Part shown: in pieces, positions 1-7,166 of the stretch
Position numbering within the stretch: the stretch's first letter is position 1
Layout of the letters: every line of letters begins with the position of its first letter
DNA from: JBFGCM01 sp041581135
Lineage (GTDB): Bacteria; Actinomycetota; Acidimicrobiia; Spongiisociales; UBA5794
Direction of reading: 5' to 3'
Length of the DNA stretch: 35,401 nucleotides
Assembly: GCA_041581135.1 (NCBI GenBank)
Contig: JBFGCM010000028.1
Coordinates: forward strand, 1 to 35,401
Translations under genes and position numbers: made by a program
The notes under the pieces: generated by a model
Seen by the model: the letters and a program-made list of their open reading frames with translations, nothing else
Database searches by the model: none
Told to the model about the DNA's origin: nothing

Positions 1-185
1 GCCAAGAATGCGTGCGCCAGCGTCTCCACGGCGTCCCAGTACTGCCCCCAAGTGATCGGCCGCCACACCCCGAGCTTCTTCACCCGCTGCGCGGTGCCGT
101 TCGGCATCTCGCGAGCCAGGTCGCGGATCATCGAGGCCGGCGATCGAGTTGTGGTGCGGGCGGGCCGCGGAGCAGTAGTGGTCAC
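1..185 (-). CDS. AMP-dependent acyl-CoA synthetase/ligase, N-terminal fragment
   Basis: The first 61 codons of a minus-strand gene that runs off the window start. It begins with GTG at 185, overlapping the livG stop by four bases (GTGA), so translation is coupled. After a Thr/Arg-rich leader the fragment reads DLAREMPNGTAQR, then VKKLGVWRPITWGQYWD, the usual opening of long-chain fatty-acid/AMP-forming ligases, where the substrate tail is followed by the 'W..ITW..Y' segment. No catalytic motif is inside the window. Ligases of this type often sit beside Liv-type ATPases, and the inferred role is activation of a carboxylic acid imported or handled with that transporter. Family call fairly safe, substrate unknown. 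Confidence 0.75.
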   Translation of the reverse strand, partial: MTTTAPRPARTTTRSPASMIRDLAREMPNGTAQRVKKLGVWRPITWGQYWDAVETLAHAFL

Positions 186-1033
186 GGGGTACCTCCGGGA
201 TGGGTCTCGACGACATGGTGTTCCTGGCCCAGGTACGCCCGGATCACATCGGGGTTGGTCTGGATGGCCTCGGGCTCGCCGAGGGCGATCGGCTTGCCGA
301 AGTCGATGGCGAGCACGGTGTCGGCGAGGTCCATGACCACCCGCATGTCGTGCTCAACGAGGATCATGCCGATGCCGAGCTCGCGCTTGATGTCGGTGAT
401 GTAGCGCGCCATGTCCTCGGTCTCCTCGTTGTTCATGCCGGCGGCGGGCTCATCCAGGAGCAGCAGCTTGGGCTCCATGGCCAGGGCTCGTCCCAGCTCG
501 ACACGCTTCTGGACGCCGTACGGCAGCATGGCCACGTACGCCTTGCGGAACGGCTCCAGCTCGAGGAACTGGATGATGCCCTCGACCACCTCGCGGGACT
601 CCAGCTCGGCGCGCTTGGCCTTGCCCAGCCACTGCATGGCAGAGAACCAGTTGTAGGACATCTGCAGGTGCCGGCCCAGCATCAGGTTGTCCAGCACCGT
701 GAGGTTCGAGAACAGCTCGATGTTCTGGAACGTGCGCGCCATGCCCAGCTTGGCGATGCGGTGCGGCCGCATCTTCAGCACGTTCTCCCCCAGGAACGTG
801 ATGGAGCCGACCTGCGGTCGGTAGACACCTGAGAGGCAGTTGAAGATCGACGTCTTGCCCGCCCCGTTCGGGCCGATGATGGCGAACAGCTCGTGGTTGG
901 AGACCTGGAACGACACACCGTCGATCGCCTTGACGCCGGCGAAACTGAGGTGCAGGTCTGCGACCTCGAGCACCGCACCCTTGCTCTGGGTGCCGGCCGA
1001 GGTGAGCACCTCTTTGAGCAAGCGTTGTCTCAT
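182..1033 (-). CDS. livG: Branched-chain amino-acid-type ABC transporter ATP-binding protein LivG
   Basis: A 283-residue cytoplasmic ATPase of a Liv/HAAT importer. Walker A is GPNGAGKT at residues 54-61, the signature is the LivG variant LPYGVQKRVELGRAL, Walker B is LLLLDEP, and the switch histidine lies in VEHDM. The insertion between Walker A and the signature (ARTFQNIELFSNLTVLDN) is typical of LivG rather than LivF. The ATG at 1033 has GAGGG eight bases upstream. It lies 10 bases after livF and overlaps the downstream acyl-CoA ligase by four bases. The permeases and binding protein are not in the window. Substrate could be branched-chain amino acids, amides or other small acids; the ligase neighbour makes a carboxylic acid possible. 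Confidence 0.93.
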   Translation of the reverse strand: MRQRLLKEVLTSAGTQSKGAVLEVADLHLSFAGVKAIDGVSFQVSNHELFAIIGPNGAGKTSIFNCLSGVYRPQVGSITFLGENVLKMRPHRIAKLGMARTFQNIELFSNLTVLDNLMLGRHLQMSYNWFSAMQWLGKAKRAELESREVVEGIIQFLELEPFRKAYVAMLPYGVQKRVELGRALAMEPKLLLLDEPAAGMNNEETEDMARYITDIKRELGIGMILVEHDMRVVMDLADTVLAIDFGKPIALGEPEAIQTNPDVIRAYLGQEHHVVETHPGGTP

Positions 1034-1043
1034 CGGAAGACCC

Positions 1044-1880
1044 TCATGACAGCCATCGCTTCTTGCGGCGGTAATGCTTGACGTCGCGGAAGGAGCGGGT
1101 TTCGCCTTCCCCGCCCAGGCCGAGGTAGAACTCCCGAACGTCCTCGTCCTCGAGCAGCTCGGCCGCAGGCTTGTCCATGACGATCTTGCCGGTCTCCATC
1201 ACGTAGCCGTGGTCGGCAATGGACAGTGCCATCATGGCGTTCTGCTCCACCAGCAGTACGGAGGTTCCCTGGTGGTTGATCTCCACGATGAGGTCGCGGA
1301 TCTGCTGCACCAGCATCGGGGCCAGCCCCAACGACGGCTCGTCGAGTAGCAGGTACCTGGGACCCGACATCAACGCCCGACCGATGCCGAGCATCGTCTG
1401 TTCGCCACCCGACAAGTACCCGGCAACCGACTTGCGCCGGTCCTTGAGGACCGGGAACAACGCGTATACCCGCTCCAGGTTTCCGGCCGCGGCCTTGCGG
1501 TTGGTGTGGGCACCCAGGAAGAGGTTGTCCTCCACCGACAGCTCGCCGAGCACGCGCCGGCCTTCGAGGAACTGCCCCACGCCCAACGAGACGATCTTGT
1601 TGGGGGTCAAGTCGTGGATCACCTGACCGTCGAGTGTCACTTCGCCCTTGGTGACATCGCCGTCGTGGATGTCGAGGAGACCGGAGATCGCCCGCAGCAG
1701 CGTCGTCTTGCCGGCTCCGTTGGCACCCAAGATGGCGATGATCGAGCCTTCGGGGACATCGAGTGAAATGCCGCGGCTCACCAGGATCACGTCTTTGTAG
1801 ACGACTTCGAGATTCTTTACCGAGAGCAGTGAGCCTCCAAACGTCGATGGGAAAATACCAGCCTGTACCCTCCGCCGCAT
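1044..1880 (-). CDS. livF: Branched-chain amino-acid-type ABC transporter ATP-binding protein LivF
   Basis: Second ATPase of the Liv-type importer and first gene of the livF-livG-ligase run. It shows Walker A GANGAGKT, signature LSGGEQTMLGIGRAL, Walker B YLLLDEPSLGL and the LivF-typical VEQN in place of an H-loop EHD. A basic tail (HYRRKKRWLS) follows the usual LivF end. The start is uncertain. The only conventional in-frame initiator near the homologous region is ATG 1880, which adds 17 unusual residues and overlaps the divergent HEAT gene start. A CTG at 1829 has GGAGG four bases upstream, would give the expected LLSVKNLEVVYKD start, and could be the true initiator. A still longer open frame reaching 2210 runs antisense to the HEAT gene and is rejected. 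Confidence 0.92.
   Translation of the reverse strand: MRRRVQAGIFPSTFGGSLLSVKNLEVVYKDVILVSRGISLDVPEGSIIAILGANGAGKTTLLRAISGLLDIHDGDVTKGEVTLDGQVIHDLTPNKIVSLGVGQFLEGRRVLGELSVEDNLFLGAHTNRKAAAGNLERVYALFPVLKDRRKSVAGYLSGGEQTMLGIGRALMSGPRYLLLDEPSLGLAPMLVQQIRDLIVEINHQGTSVLLVEQNAMMALSIADHGYVMETGKIVMDKPAAELLEDEDVREFYLGLGGEGETRSFRDVKHYRRKKRWLS
1866..1871 (+). promoter_or_regulatory. Putative -10 box for a leaderless HEAT-gene transcript
   Basis: TACCCT, matching the actinobacterial TANNNT -10 pattern, ends seven bases before the ATG at 1879, and no Shine-Dalgarno sequence is present. This spacing puts the predicted transcription start at or next to the start codon. No clear -35 is seen. Confidence 0.4.
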
Positions 1881-2556
1881 GGGCACCTTACGCGCCGACC
1901 TCACGGCACTCGGCGACGATCCACGTTCGTTCCTCGATGATCCGAGGCCGGAGCTCCGGCGACTGGCCGTGGCCGCATTGGGGGCAGCCGTCAACGAGGC
2001 AGCCACGCAGCGGAGGGTGATCGACCTGCTCCGGCACGATCCTGCGCCCGTCGTACGCGCTGCGGCTGCAGAGACACTCGGAACCACGGGCGATGCCGCC
2101 TTGGTGGAACTGCTCATCGAGGCCGGTGCCGACGAGGACCCCACCGTGGTGGAGGCGGTGGTCGCCGGACTCGGCGAGTTGGCGGCGCCCGCCGCGGTGA
2201 CGTGGCTCATCGACCTGGCGACTTCGGGGGCGGAGACCCTGGTGCGCGAAGCGGCGGTCGCCGCGCTCGGGGCGATTGGTGACCCCCGAGCCGTGCCGAC
2301 GCTGCTCGACCTGGTGGCTGCGGGTCCGCCTCAGGTCCGCCGCCGGTGTGTGGTCGCCTTGACGGTCTTCGACGACGACGGGGTGGAAGCCGCGCTGCAT
2401 CGGGCGCGGGACGACCGCAACCCGATGGTGAGGGAAGCCGCCGAGATGGTGGTGGGACGACCGCCCGACCCTGCCCCGGCGCCGCCGTCCACCGAGGCCA
2501 CGGCACCGCCACCCCCGGGCTGGACACCCATCGAGATCCGGTCCGTCGAAGAGTAG
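1879..2556 (+). CDS. HEAT-repeat (PBS lyase-like) protein
   Basis: A 225-residue soluble protein made almost wholly of ~30-residue alpha-helical HEAT units. Recurrent patterns are PRPELRRLAVAALGAAV, PAPVVRAAAAETLGTTGD, DPTVVEAVVAGLGEL, AETLVREAAVAALGAIGDPRAV and NPMVREAAEMVVG, so about six repeats. The 'D/A..VR..AA..LG..GD..A' pattern is that of PBS-lyase HEAT repeats, which act as protein-binding scaffolds; no enzymatic residues are seen. A Pro/Ala-rich tail follows (PDPAPAPPSTEATAPPPP). The ATG shares the palindrome CATG (1878-1881) with the conventional livF ATG on the other strand. It stands alone, convergent with tag 14 bases downstream. Partner unknown. Confidence 0.85.
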   Translation: MGTLRADLTALGDDPRSFLDDPRPELRRLAVAALGAAVNEAATQRRVIDLLRHDPAPVVRAAAAETLGTTGDAALVELLIEAGADEDPTVVEAVVAGLGELAAPAAVTWLIDLATSGAETLVREAAVAALGAIGDPRAVPTLLDLVAAGPPQVRRRCVVALTVFDDDGVEAALHRARDDRNPMVREAAEMVVGRPPDPAPAPPSTEATAPPPPGWTPIEIRSVEE

Positions 2557-2570
2557 GCCCCCGGGCCCGA

Positions 2571-3146
2571 TCACAACGCGGCGCACTGCTCCCATCGAAA
2601 GCACGACACGACGTGGTCGTTCACCATGCCCACGGCCTGCATGTAGGCGTACACGATGGTCGGGCCCACGAACCGGAAACCCCGCTGCTTCAGGTCCTTG
2701 CTGATGGCCTTGGAGAGTTCGGTCGCCGCGGGGATGTCTGCCGGGGTCTCGAAGCGGTTCTGGATGGGCGAGCCGCCGACCCACTGCCACAGATATGCGT
2801 CGAGCGACCCCTCCGAGCTCTGCAGCTCCAGCACGGCCCGAGCGTTGGTCACGGTGGACTCCACCTTCAGGCGATTGCGCACGATGCTCGGATCCTCGAG
2901 CAGGGCTTCCACCAGCTCCGGTGTGAAACGAGCCACCCGGGCGGGATCGAACCCGGCGAACGCCTTGCGATAGCCGTCGCGTTTGCGCAGGATCGTCAGC
3001 CAGCTGAGACCGGCCTGGGCACCCTCCAGGGTGATGAACTCGAACAGGGTGTGATCGTCGTGGACGGGCACCCCCCACTCGGTGTCGTGGTAGGCCACGT
3101 ACTCATCGGTTGTGCCCGCCCACTCGCAGCGGATCAGCTCAGCCAC
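2571..3146 (-). CDS. tag: DNA-3-methyladenine glycosylase I
   Basis: A 191-residue base-excision repair enzyme that removes 3-methyladenine from alkylated DNA. The family signature is complete: RCEW near the N-terminus, YHDTEWGVP at 19-27, and LEGAQAGLSW at 40-49 with the substrate-pocket Glu41. The zinc-snap ligands of E. coli Tag (Cys4, His17, His175, Cys179) correspond to Cys7, His20, His178 and Cys182 here. Length equals that of E. coli Tag. It lies nine bases downstream of moaE on the same strand, so the two are probably co-transcribed; there is no obvious functional link. Its end is convergent with the HEAT gene and no terminator hairpin is visible in the 14-base gap. Confidence 0.95.
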   Translation of the reverse strand: MAELIRCEWAGTTDEYVAYHDTEWGVPVHDDHTLFEFITLEGAQAGLSWLTILRKRDGYRKAFAGFDPARVARFTPELVEALLEDPSIVRNRLKVESTVTNARAVLELQSSEGSLDAYLWQWVGGSPIQNRFETPADIPAATELSKAISKDLKQRGFRFVGPTIVYAYMQAVGMVNDHVVSCFRWEQCAAL

Positions 3147-3155
3147 GGTGCGGAC

Positions 3156-3653
3156 TCACTCATCGTTGGGCTGCGGCTGGCCGCCGTGGGCGTGGTCCTC
3201 CCGCACCCATTCGGCTCCGCCCTCCCAGTGCTCCTTCTTCCAGATGGGAGCCCGCGCCTTCAGCTCGTCGATCAGGTAGCGCGCCGCCGGGAAGGCGTCG
3301 GCGCGATGGGCCGAGCTGACCGCCACCGCCACCGACATCTCGCCGACGGCGAGCTCTCCTGTCCGATGCACTGCGGCCGCTCGGATCACCGGCCAGTGGC
3401 GGCGGGCCTCTGCCACGATCTCCTCGATCTTGCGCGTCACCACCTCGCCATAGACCTCGTATTCGAGGTGCGACACGCCCGTCTTGCCCGGCGAGTGATC
3501 TCGCACCGTGCCCAGGAACAACGCGACCGCTCCTGCCGCCGGAGACTGCACGAAGGCGATCAGCTTCGTCGGGTCGATGGCATCGGGGCCCACATCGACC
3601 CAGTCGGAGTCGGAATCTGCGGGTTCGGGTCGGGATAGGTCGCTCAAGCTCAT
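3156..3653 (-). CDS. moaE: Molybdopterin synthase catalytic subunit MoaE
   Basis: Large subunit of molybdopterin synthase, which uses MoaD thiocarboxylate to put two sulfurs into precursor Z during molybdenum-cofactor synthesis. At 165 residues it is slightly longer than usual because of an acidic N-terminal lead. Motifs are GTVRDH (48-53), VHRTGELAVGEMSV (95-108), the SAHR pair at His116-Arg117, and Lys132 and Lys139 in ELKARAPIWKKEH, which match the E. coli active-site residues His103, Arg104, Lys119 and Lys126. No moaD or other moa gene is in the window. Starts are only 11 bases apart from divergent htrA, so its promoter must lie inside the first htrA codons. tag follows nine bases downstream. 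Confidence 0.93.
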   Translation of the reverse strand: MSLSDLSRPEPADSDSDWVDVGPDAIDPTKLIAFVQSPAAGAVALFLGTVRDHSPGKTGVSHLEYEVYGEVVTRKIEEIVAEARRHWPVIRAAAVHRTGELAVGEMSVAVAVSSAHRADAFPAARYLIDELKARAPIWKKEHWEGGAEWVREDHAHGGQPQPNDE

Positions 3654-3658
3654 AGAAT
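3653..3658 (+). promoter_or_regulatory. -10 box for leaderless htrA transcript
   Basis: TAGAAT lies exactly six bases before the htrA ATG at 3665, giving a predicted transcription start at the A of the ATG. No ribosome-binding site is present. Its first base also belongs to the moaE start codon on the other strand. Confidence 0.5.
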
Positions 3659-3664
3659 CACACC

Positions 3665-5563
3665 ATGGACCAATCTACCGTCGGCCCGCCCGAGCCGGAC
3701 GAGGCCGACACGGATGAACGCGGCGTCGGGGGCGCCGCTCCCGACGCGCCGTCGCACCCGATCTCCGAGGACCAGTTCGACCCGATCCGGCGGCTCAAGG
3801 AGCTCCAGGAACGCCTCGGCTTCGGCGACCTGACGCCGGCGGCCGCCGACACCGACGAAGTGCCGGCCACGCCCACCCTGGAACCGGATGAGCAACCGCA
3901 AGTCGTCGACGTTCCGGCGCCGCCCGAGCCGGCACCGGCATGGTCAGATACGGTGGGCGGAGATCACCCGGCGGTCGAGCCAGACCCCGGTCCAACGGAC
4001 GAAGGCACCCCGGCGGTCGAGCCGGTGGTACCGACGACTCCCGAGGTGACGACGACCTGGGCGGCGGCTGCGCCCGCTGTACCCGGTGTCACGTTCTCGG
4101 ATCCGTCGCCGACCCCCACCGGGAGGGACTGGACACCCGATCCGTTCGAGCCGACGCCGCGCGACCTGCTGCCGCCGCCATCGGACGACCCCCGCTCGGT
4201 ACCGCCGTCGGCACCACCGGCGGGCGACGAGCTGCCGCTGCCTCCATCGATCACCCCCGCCGGACCGTCTCCAACAGAACCCCCGCCGCCGACTCCGAGC
4301 CCCGCCACCGCTGCCGTCGTCCCCCCACCCACAGCGCCACCCCATGCCGGGCAACCCGTGCCGCCGCGACGCAGCTATGCATTCCCAACGGTCGAGGAGC
4401 CGGTCCCGCCTGCGCCCGCACCGATCGCCCCGGTCGCGCCGCCCTCCCGTGCGCACCTCCACCGACGCTGGACGGTGGCCGTGCTCGCCTTCATCTCCGG
4501 ATTGCTCGGAACGCTGCTCGCCGTCGGGGCGCTGGTGGTGTTCGGCGTGCTGGAGCCCAGCGCCGGCGAAGAGACCGCCTCCACCACGCTGGCAACGGCG
4601 CCGCCGGTGACCATCATCGAGCGAATCACCACGGAGCTGGTGCCCTCGGACTCCGGTACCGCCGCCATAGCCACTGCCGTCGGCCAGAAGGTGATCCCTT
4701 CCATCGTGACGGTGCAGACCAACGCCGGCTCGGGTTCAGGTGTGGTGATCAGTGCCGACGGCTACATCGTCAGCAACGATCACGTCGTGGCCGGCGCCAG
4801 CGACTACTTCGTCGCGTTCAATGACGGGCGCACTTATGAAGCCTCGCTCATCGGCTCGGACCCGTTGACCGACCTGGCCGTGCTCCGCGTGGAGTCCACA
4901 GAACTGGTGCCCATCGAGATCGGTATGACGGGTGAGCTGACCATCGGCGACACCGCGATCGCCGTCGGCAGTCCGTTGGGTCTGGAGGGCGGACCGTCCC
5001 TCACCCTGGGTGTGCTGTCGGCCTTCAACCGCTCGGTGAACGTCGGCCCGGACCCGAGCGATGTGCTGTTCGGCATGCTGCAGACGGACGCTCCCATCAC
5101 CCTCGGATCCAGTGGCGGGGCACTGGTCAACCAGGCGGGCCAGCTCATCGGCATCACCACCGCCATCGGCGTCTCCAGCGCCGGGGCGGAGGGCATCGGC
5201 TTCGCCACTCCGGCCGAGATCGTGATGCGAGTGGTCGACGAGATCATCGAGTTCGGCTTCGTGCGTCACGCCTTCCTCGGGGTGAGCCTCGGCGACCACG
5301 TGGTGGAAGAACCGGACGGCTCGACGACCCCCGGAGGGTCGCTCGTGAGCGAGCTGGTGGGCGACTCGGCGGCAGGCGATGCCGGAATCCAGCCCGGTGA
5401 CGTCATCGTCCGCTTCGATGACAACTCGGTGCGCAACCGACAGGACCTCATCGTGGGACTGCGGCGCTACCGCGTCGGTGACGTGGTCGAGTTCGAGGTG
5501 CTGAGAGGCGACGAGACGCTGACCTTCAGCGTCGAGCTGCGTCAGCGACCCGAAGAGCTATGA
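3665..5563 (+). CDS. htrA: Membrane-anchored HtrA/DegP-type serine protease with PDZ domain
   Basis: A 632-residue envelope quality-control protease. Residues 1-265 form a long Pro/Ala/Asp-rich, disordered and presumably cytoplasmic tail. One membrane helix lies at about 270-294 (VAVLAFISGLLGTLL). The trypsin-like domain follows with the triad His373 (SNDHVVAG), Asp403 (DPLTDLAVL) and Ser483. The nucleophile motif is TDAPITLGSSGGAL rather than the usual TDAAINPGNSGGAL, so the oxyanion-loop Asn is a Ser. A PDZ domain covers about 536-625 (FLGVSLGD, AAGDAGIQPGDVIVRFDD). The layout matches mycobacterial HtrA/PepD. The next gene overlaps its stop by four bases. Transcription is probably leaderless from the -10 at 3653. 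In mycobacteria htrA belongs to the sigE regulon; whether the sigma factor at 17309 controls this one is inference. Confidence 0.93.
   Translation: MDQSTVGPPEPDEADTDERGVGGAAPDAPSHPISEDQFDPIRRLKELQERLGFGDLTPAAADTDEVPATPTLEPDEQPQVVDVPAPPEPAPAWSDTVGGDHPAVEPDPGPTDEGTPAVEPVVPTTPEVTTTWAAAAPAVPGVTFSDPSPTPTGRDWTPDPFEPTPRDLLPPPSDDPRSVPPSAPPAGDELPLPPSITPAGPSPTEPPPPTPSPATAAVVPPPTAPPHAGQPVPPRRSYAFPTVEEPVPPAPAPIAPVAPPSRAHLHRRWTVAVLAFISGLLGTLLAVGALVVFGVLEPSAGEETASTTLATAPPVTIIERITTELVPSDSGTAAIATAVGQKVIPSIVTVQTNAGSGSGVVISADGYIVSNDHVVAGASDYFVAFNDGRTYEASLIGSDPLTDLAVLRVESTELVPIEIGMTGELTIGDTAIAVGSPLGLEGGPSLTLGVLSAFNRSVNVGPDPSDVLFGMLQTDAPITLGSSGGALVNQAGQLIGITTAIGVSSAGAEGIGFATPAEIVMRVVDEIIEFGFVRHAFLGVSLGDHVVEEPDGSTTPGGSLVSELVGDSAAGDAGIQPGDVIVRFDDNSVRNRQDLIVGLRRYRVGDVVEFEVLRGDETLTFSVELRQRPEEL
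3672..3677 (-). promoter_or_regulatory. moaE: Putative -10 box for moaE-tag
   Basis: On the minus strand this reads TAGATT, 18 bases before the moaE ATG at 3653. It lies inside codons 3-5 of divergent htrA, so the two promoters overlap. No matching -35 was recognised. Confidence 0.3.
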
Positions 5564-6663
5564 GCGACAACCTCTTCGAGCGGCTGTACGAGCTCTTTCA
5601 GACCCCGGGGCCCGTCAACTGGCGCCTGGGGGCCGAGGTCATGCGCAGCATCACCGGAGCGGCCCAACCCGTGGACCCCCACCTTTCCGAGGAGTACCAG
5701 GAGCTGGGCCGGGCAGCCGCGCTGCGGTTGGCCGCCCAGTTCGACGTGACCGAGGCCGACATCCATCCCATCGACGCGAGGGGATGGGCCGACGCCAACG
5801 CGCAGAGCTGGCGCTTTCTCGCCGAGCCCCTGGCCGACAAGATGGGCGGGCTCCCGAGCGGCGGCGACCCTATGGGCACCATCCTCTCCCAGATGGGCCC
5901 GGCCATCCTTGGCATGCAGATGGGCTCGATGGTGGGGCTCATGGCCCAACGCGTGATGGGCCAGTTCGACGTGGGGTTGCCGGCCATGGACGAAGATGGT
6001 GAGTTCCTCGTCGTCCCCAATGTGGAGGCGTTTGCCAACGCCCACGGCCTCGACGTGCGCCAGGTGCGGATGTGGGCGGCCCTGCACGAGGTGCTTCAAC
6101 ATGTCATCCTCCATCAGCCCTGGGTACGGGCCCACTTCCGCGGTCTGCTCGACGAGTACTTCTCTGTGTTGGAATTCGACCCTGGTGGCCTCACCGAATC
6201 GCTGGCCACGCTGGAGGATCCGACCCAACTCCAGGAGCTCCTCGGTGACTCGCCGGGCACCATCGCCCTCTTCGGCGGCGAGGGCCAGACCGACCACATC
6301 CACCGGATCCAGGCCTTCACGAGCTTCCTCGAGGGCTACCGGGATCACGTCGTACGCAAGGTCGCCGGTGACCTACTGCCCGATCTGGGGCGCATCGAAG
6401 CGTTCTCCGCCCAGCGGCGCGAAGAACCGGGCCAGGGCGAGCAGGTGCTCAGCCAGCTCATCGGCCTGGAGCTCGACCGGTCCCGAGCCACGGCAGCAGA
6501 CCAGTTCTGCACCGAGGTCGTGCGTCGTTGGGGCGATGACGCCTTCGGCAGGCTGTGGGAGTCCGCCGACACGCTGCCCACCTACGACGAGCTCACCGAC
6601 GCCGTGGGGTGGGCGGCGCGAGTGCTCCTCCCCGATCTGGACGACCCGGCGGACGAGGCCTGA
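5560..6663 (+). CDS. Zincin_2/DUF2342-family protein (putative hydrolase, altered zinc motif)
   Basis: A 367-residue protein whose ATG overlaps the htrA stop (ATGA), so the two are translationally coupled. The N-terminus (NLFERLYELFQTPGPVNWRLA-type opening), a Met/Gly-rich middle (residues 106-135, MGTILSQMG, LGMQMGSMVGLMAQ), the VPNVEAFANAHGLD stretch and the following ALHE helix are those of the actinobacterial DUF2342 family, sometimes called putative hydrolases or F420-associated proteins. Where members carry HExxH this one reads HEVLQH (176-181): His176 and Glu177 are kept but position 180 is Gln, with His181 and His185 just after. Zinc binding may therefore be altered or lost. It has no signal peptide. 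Coupling to htrA suggests a proteolysis-related role, but the biochemical activity of this family is unknown. Confidence 0.75.
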   Translation: MSDNLFERLYELFQTPGPVNWRLGAEVMRSITGAAQPVDPHLSEEYQELGRAAALRLAAQFDVTEADIHPIDARGWADANAQSWRFLAEPLADKMGGLPSGGDPMGTILSQMGPAILGMQMGSMVGLMAQRVMGQFDVGLPAMDEDGEFLVVPNVEAFANAHGLDVRQVRMWAALHEVLQHVILHQPWVRAHFRGLLDEYFSVLEFDPGGLTESLATLEDPTQLQELLGDSPGTIALFGGEGQTDHIHRIQAFTSFLEGYRDHVVRKVAGDLLPDLGRIEAFSAQRREEPGQGEQVLSQLIGLELDRSRATAADQFCTEVVRRWGDDAFGRLWESADTLPTYDELTDAVGWAARVLLPDLDDPADEA

Positions 6664-6670
6664 CCCTCGC

Positions 6671-6676
6671 TACCCT
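6671..6676 (+). promoter_or_regulatory. Putative -10 box for the peroxiredoxin gene
   Basis: TACCCT lies 31 bases before the ATG at 6708, leaving a short leader that holds the strong AGGAGG ribosome-binding site at 6698-6703. No -35 recognised. Confidence 0.35.
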
Positions 6677-6707
6677 GGCGAATTCGCTGTACCGCACAGG
6701 AGGAACC

Positions 6708-7166
6708 ATGCCCGTCGCCGTAGGTGAGTCCGCTCCGGAGTTCTCCCTTCCCGACCAGGACCGCAACCCGGTCACACTCGACAGCCTCAAAGGCAGCAAG
6801 ACCCTGGTGGTGTTCATTCCGTTCCCGTTCTCGGGCATCTGCACCCAAGAGTTGTGCATGATCCGAGACGACCTCTCTGCGCTCGAAGATCTCGACGCCG
6901 CAGTCGTCGCCATCACCTGCGACACGCCTTTCTCCAACAAGAAATGGGCCGAAGATCTGGAGCTGGGCTTCCCGGTGCTGGCCGACTACTGGCCGCACGG
7001 CGAGGTCGCCCAGGCGTTCGGAGCCTTCAACGAGGACGTGGGAGCCGCCAATCGCTACACGTACGTGCTCGACGAAGAGGGCGTGGTACGCCAGGTCATC
7101 AACACCGAGTCGCTCGGCGAGGCACGCGAGCACGAGGCGTACGTCAAGGCACTGACGGCGATCTAG
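6708..7166 (+). CDS. Peroxiredoxin, AhpE-like
   Basis: A 152-residue thiol peroxidase of the AhpC/TSA superfamily that reduces hydrogen peroxide, organic hydroperoxides or peroxynitrite. The active site PxxxSxxC is seen as Pro38, Ser42 and peroxidatic Cys45 in IPFPFSGICTQELC; Ser replaces the commoner Thr. Cys50 lies five residues on and could act as, or interfere with, a resolving thiol. The flanking pattern (GESAPEFSLPDQDRNPVTL, FPVLADYWPHGEVAQAFG) resembles mycobacterial AhpE. The start is set by AGGAGG at 6698-6703 and agrees with the family N-terminus; a longer upstream frame is rejected. Its stop shares the palindrome CTAG with the stop of the convergent DUF3159 gene. Confidence 0.9.
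   Translation: MPVAVGESAPEFSLPDQDRNPVTLDSLKGSKTLVVFIPFPFSGICTQELCMIRDDLSALEDLDAAVVAITCDTPFSNKKWAEDLELGFPVLADYWPHGEVAQAFGAFNEDVGAANRYTYVLDEEGVVRQVINTESLGEAREHEAYVKALTAI

Noticed and set aside
1888..3078. Long minus-strand open frame (396 codons) over the HEAT gene and tag
   Set aside because: Arg/Gly/His-rich, low-complexity product antisense to a clear HEAT-repeat gene and out of frame with tag; a typical high-GC shadow.
2346..3638. 430-codon plus-strand frame spanning tag and moaE
   Set aside because: Antisense to two genes with intact active sites; shadow of GC-rich third positions.
3665..4460. Low-complexity Pro/Ala-rich stretch with many alternative open frames
   Set aside because: Explained as the N-terminal tail of HtrA: the frame is continuous with the membrane helix and protease domain, and the start has a leaderless -10. 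The other frames are shadows.
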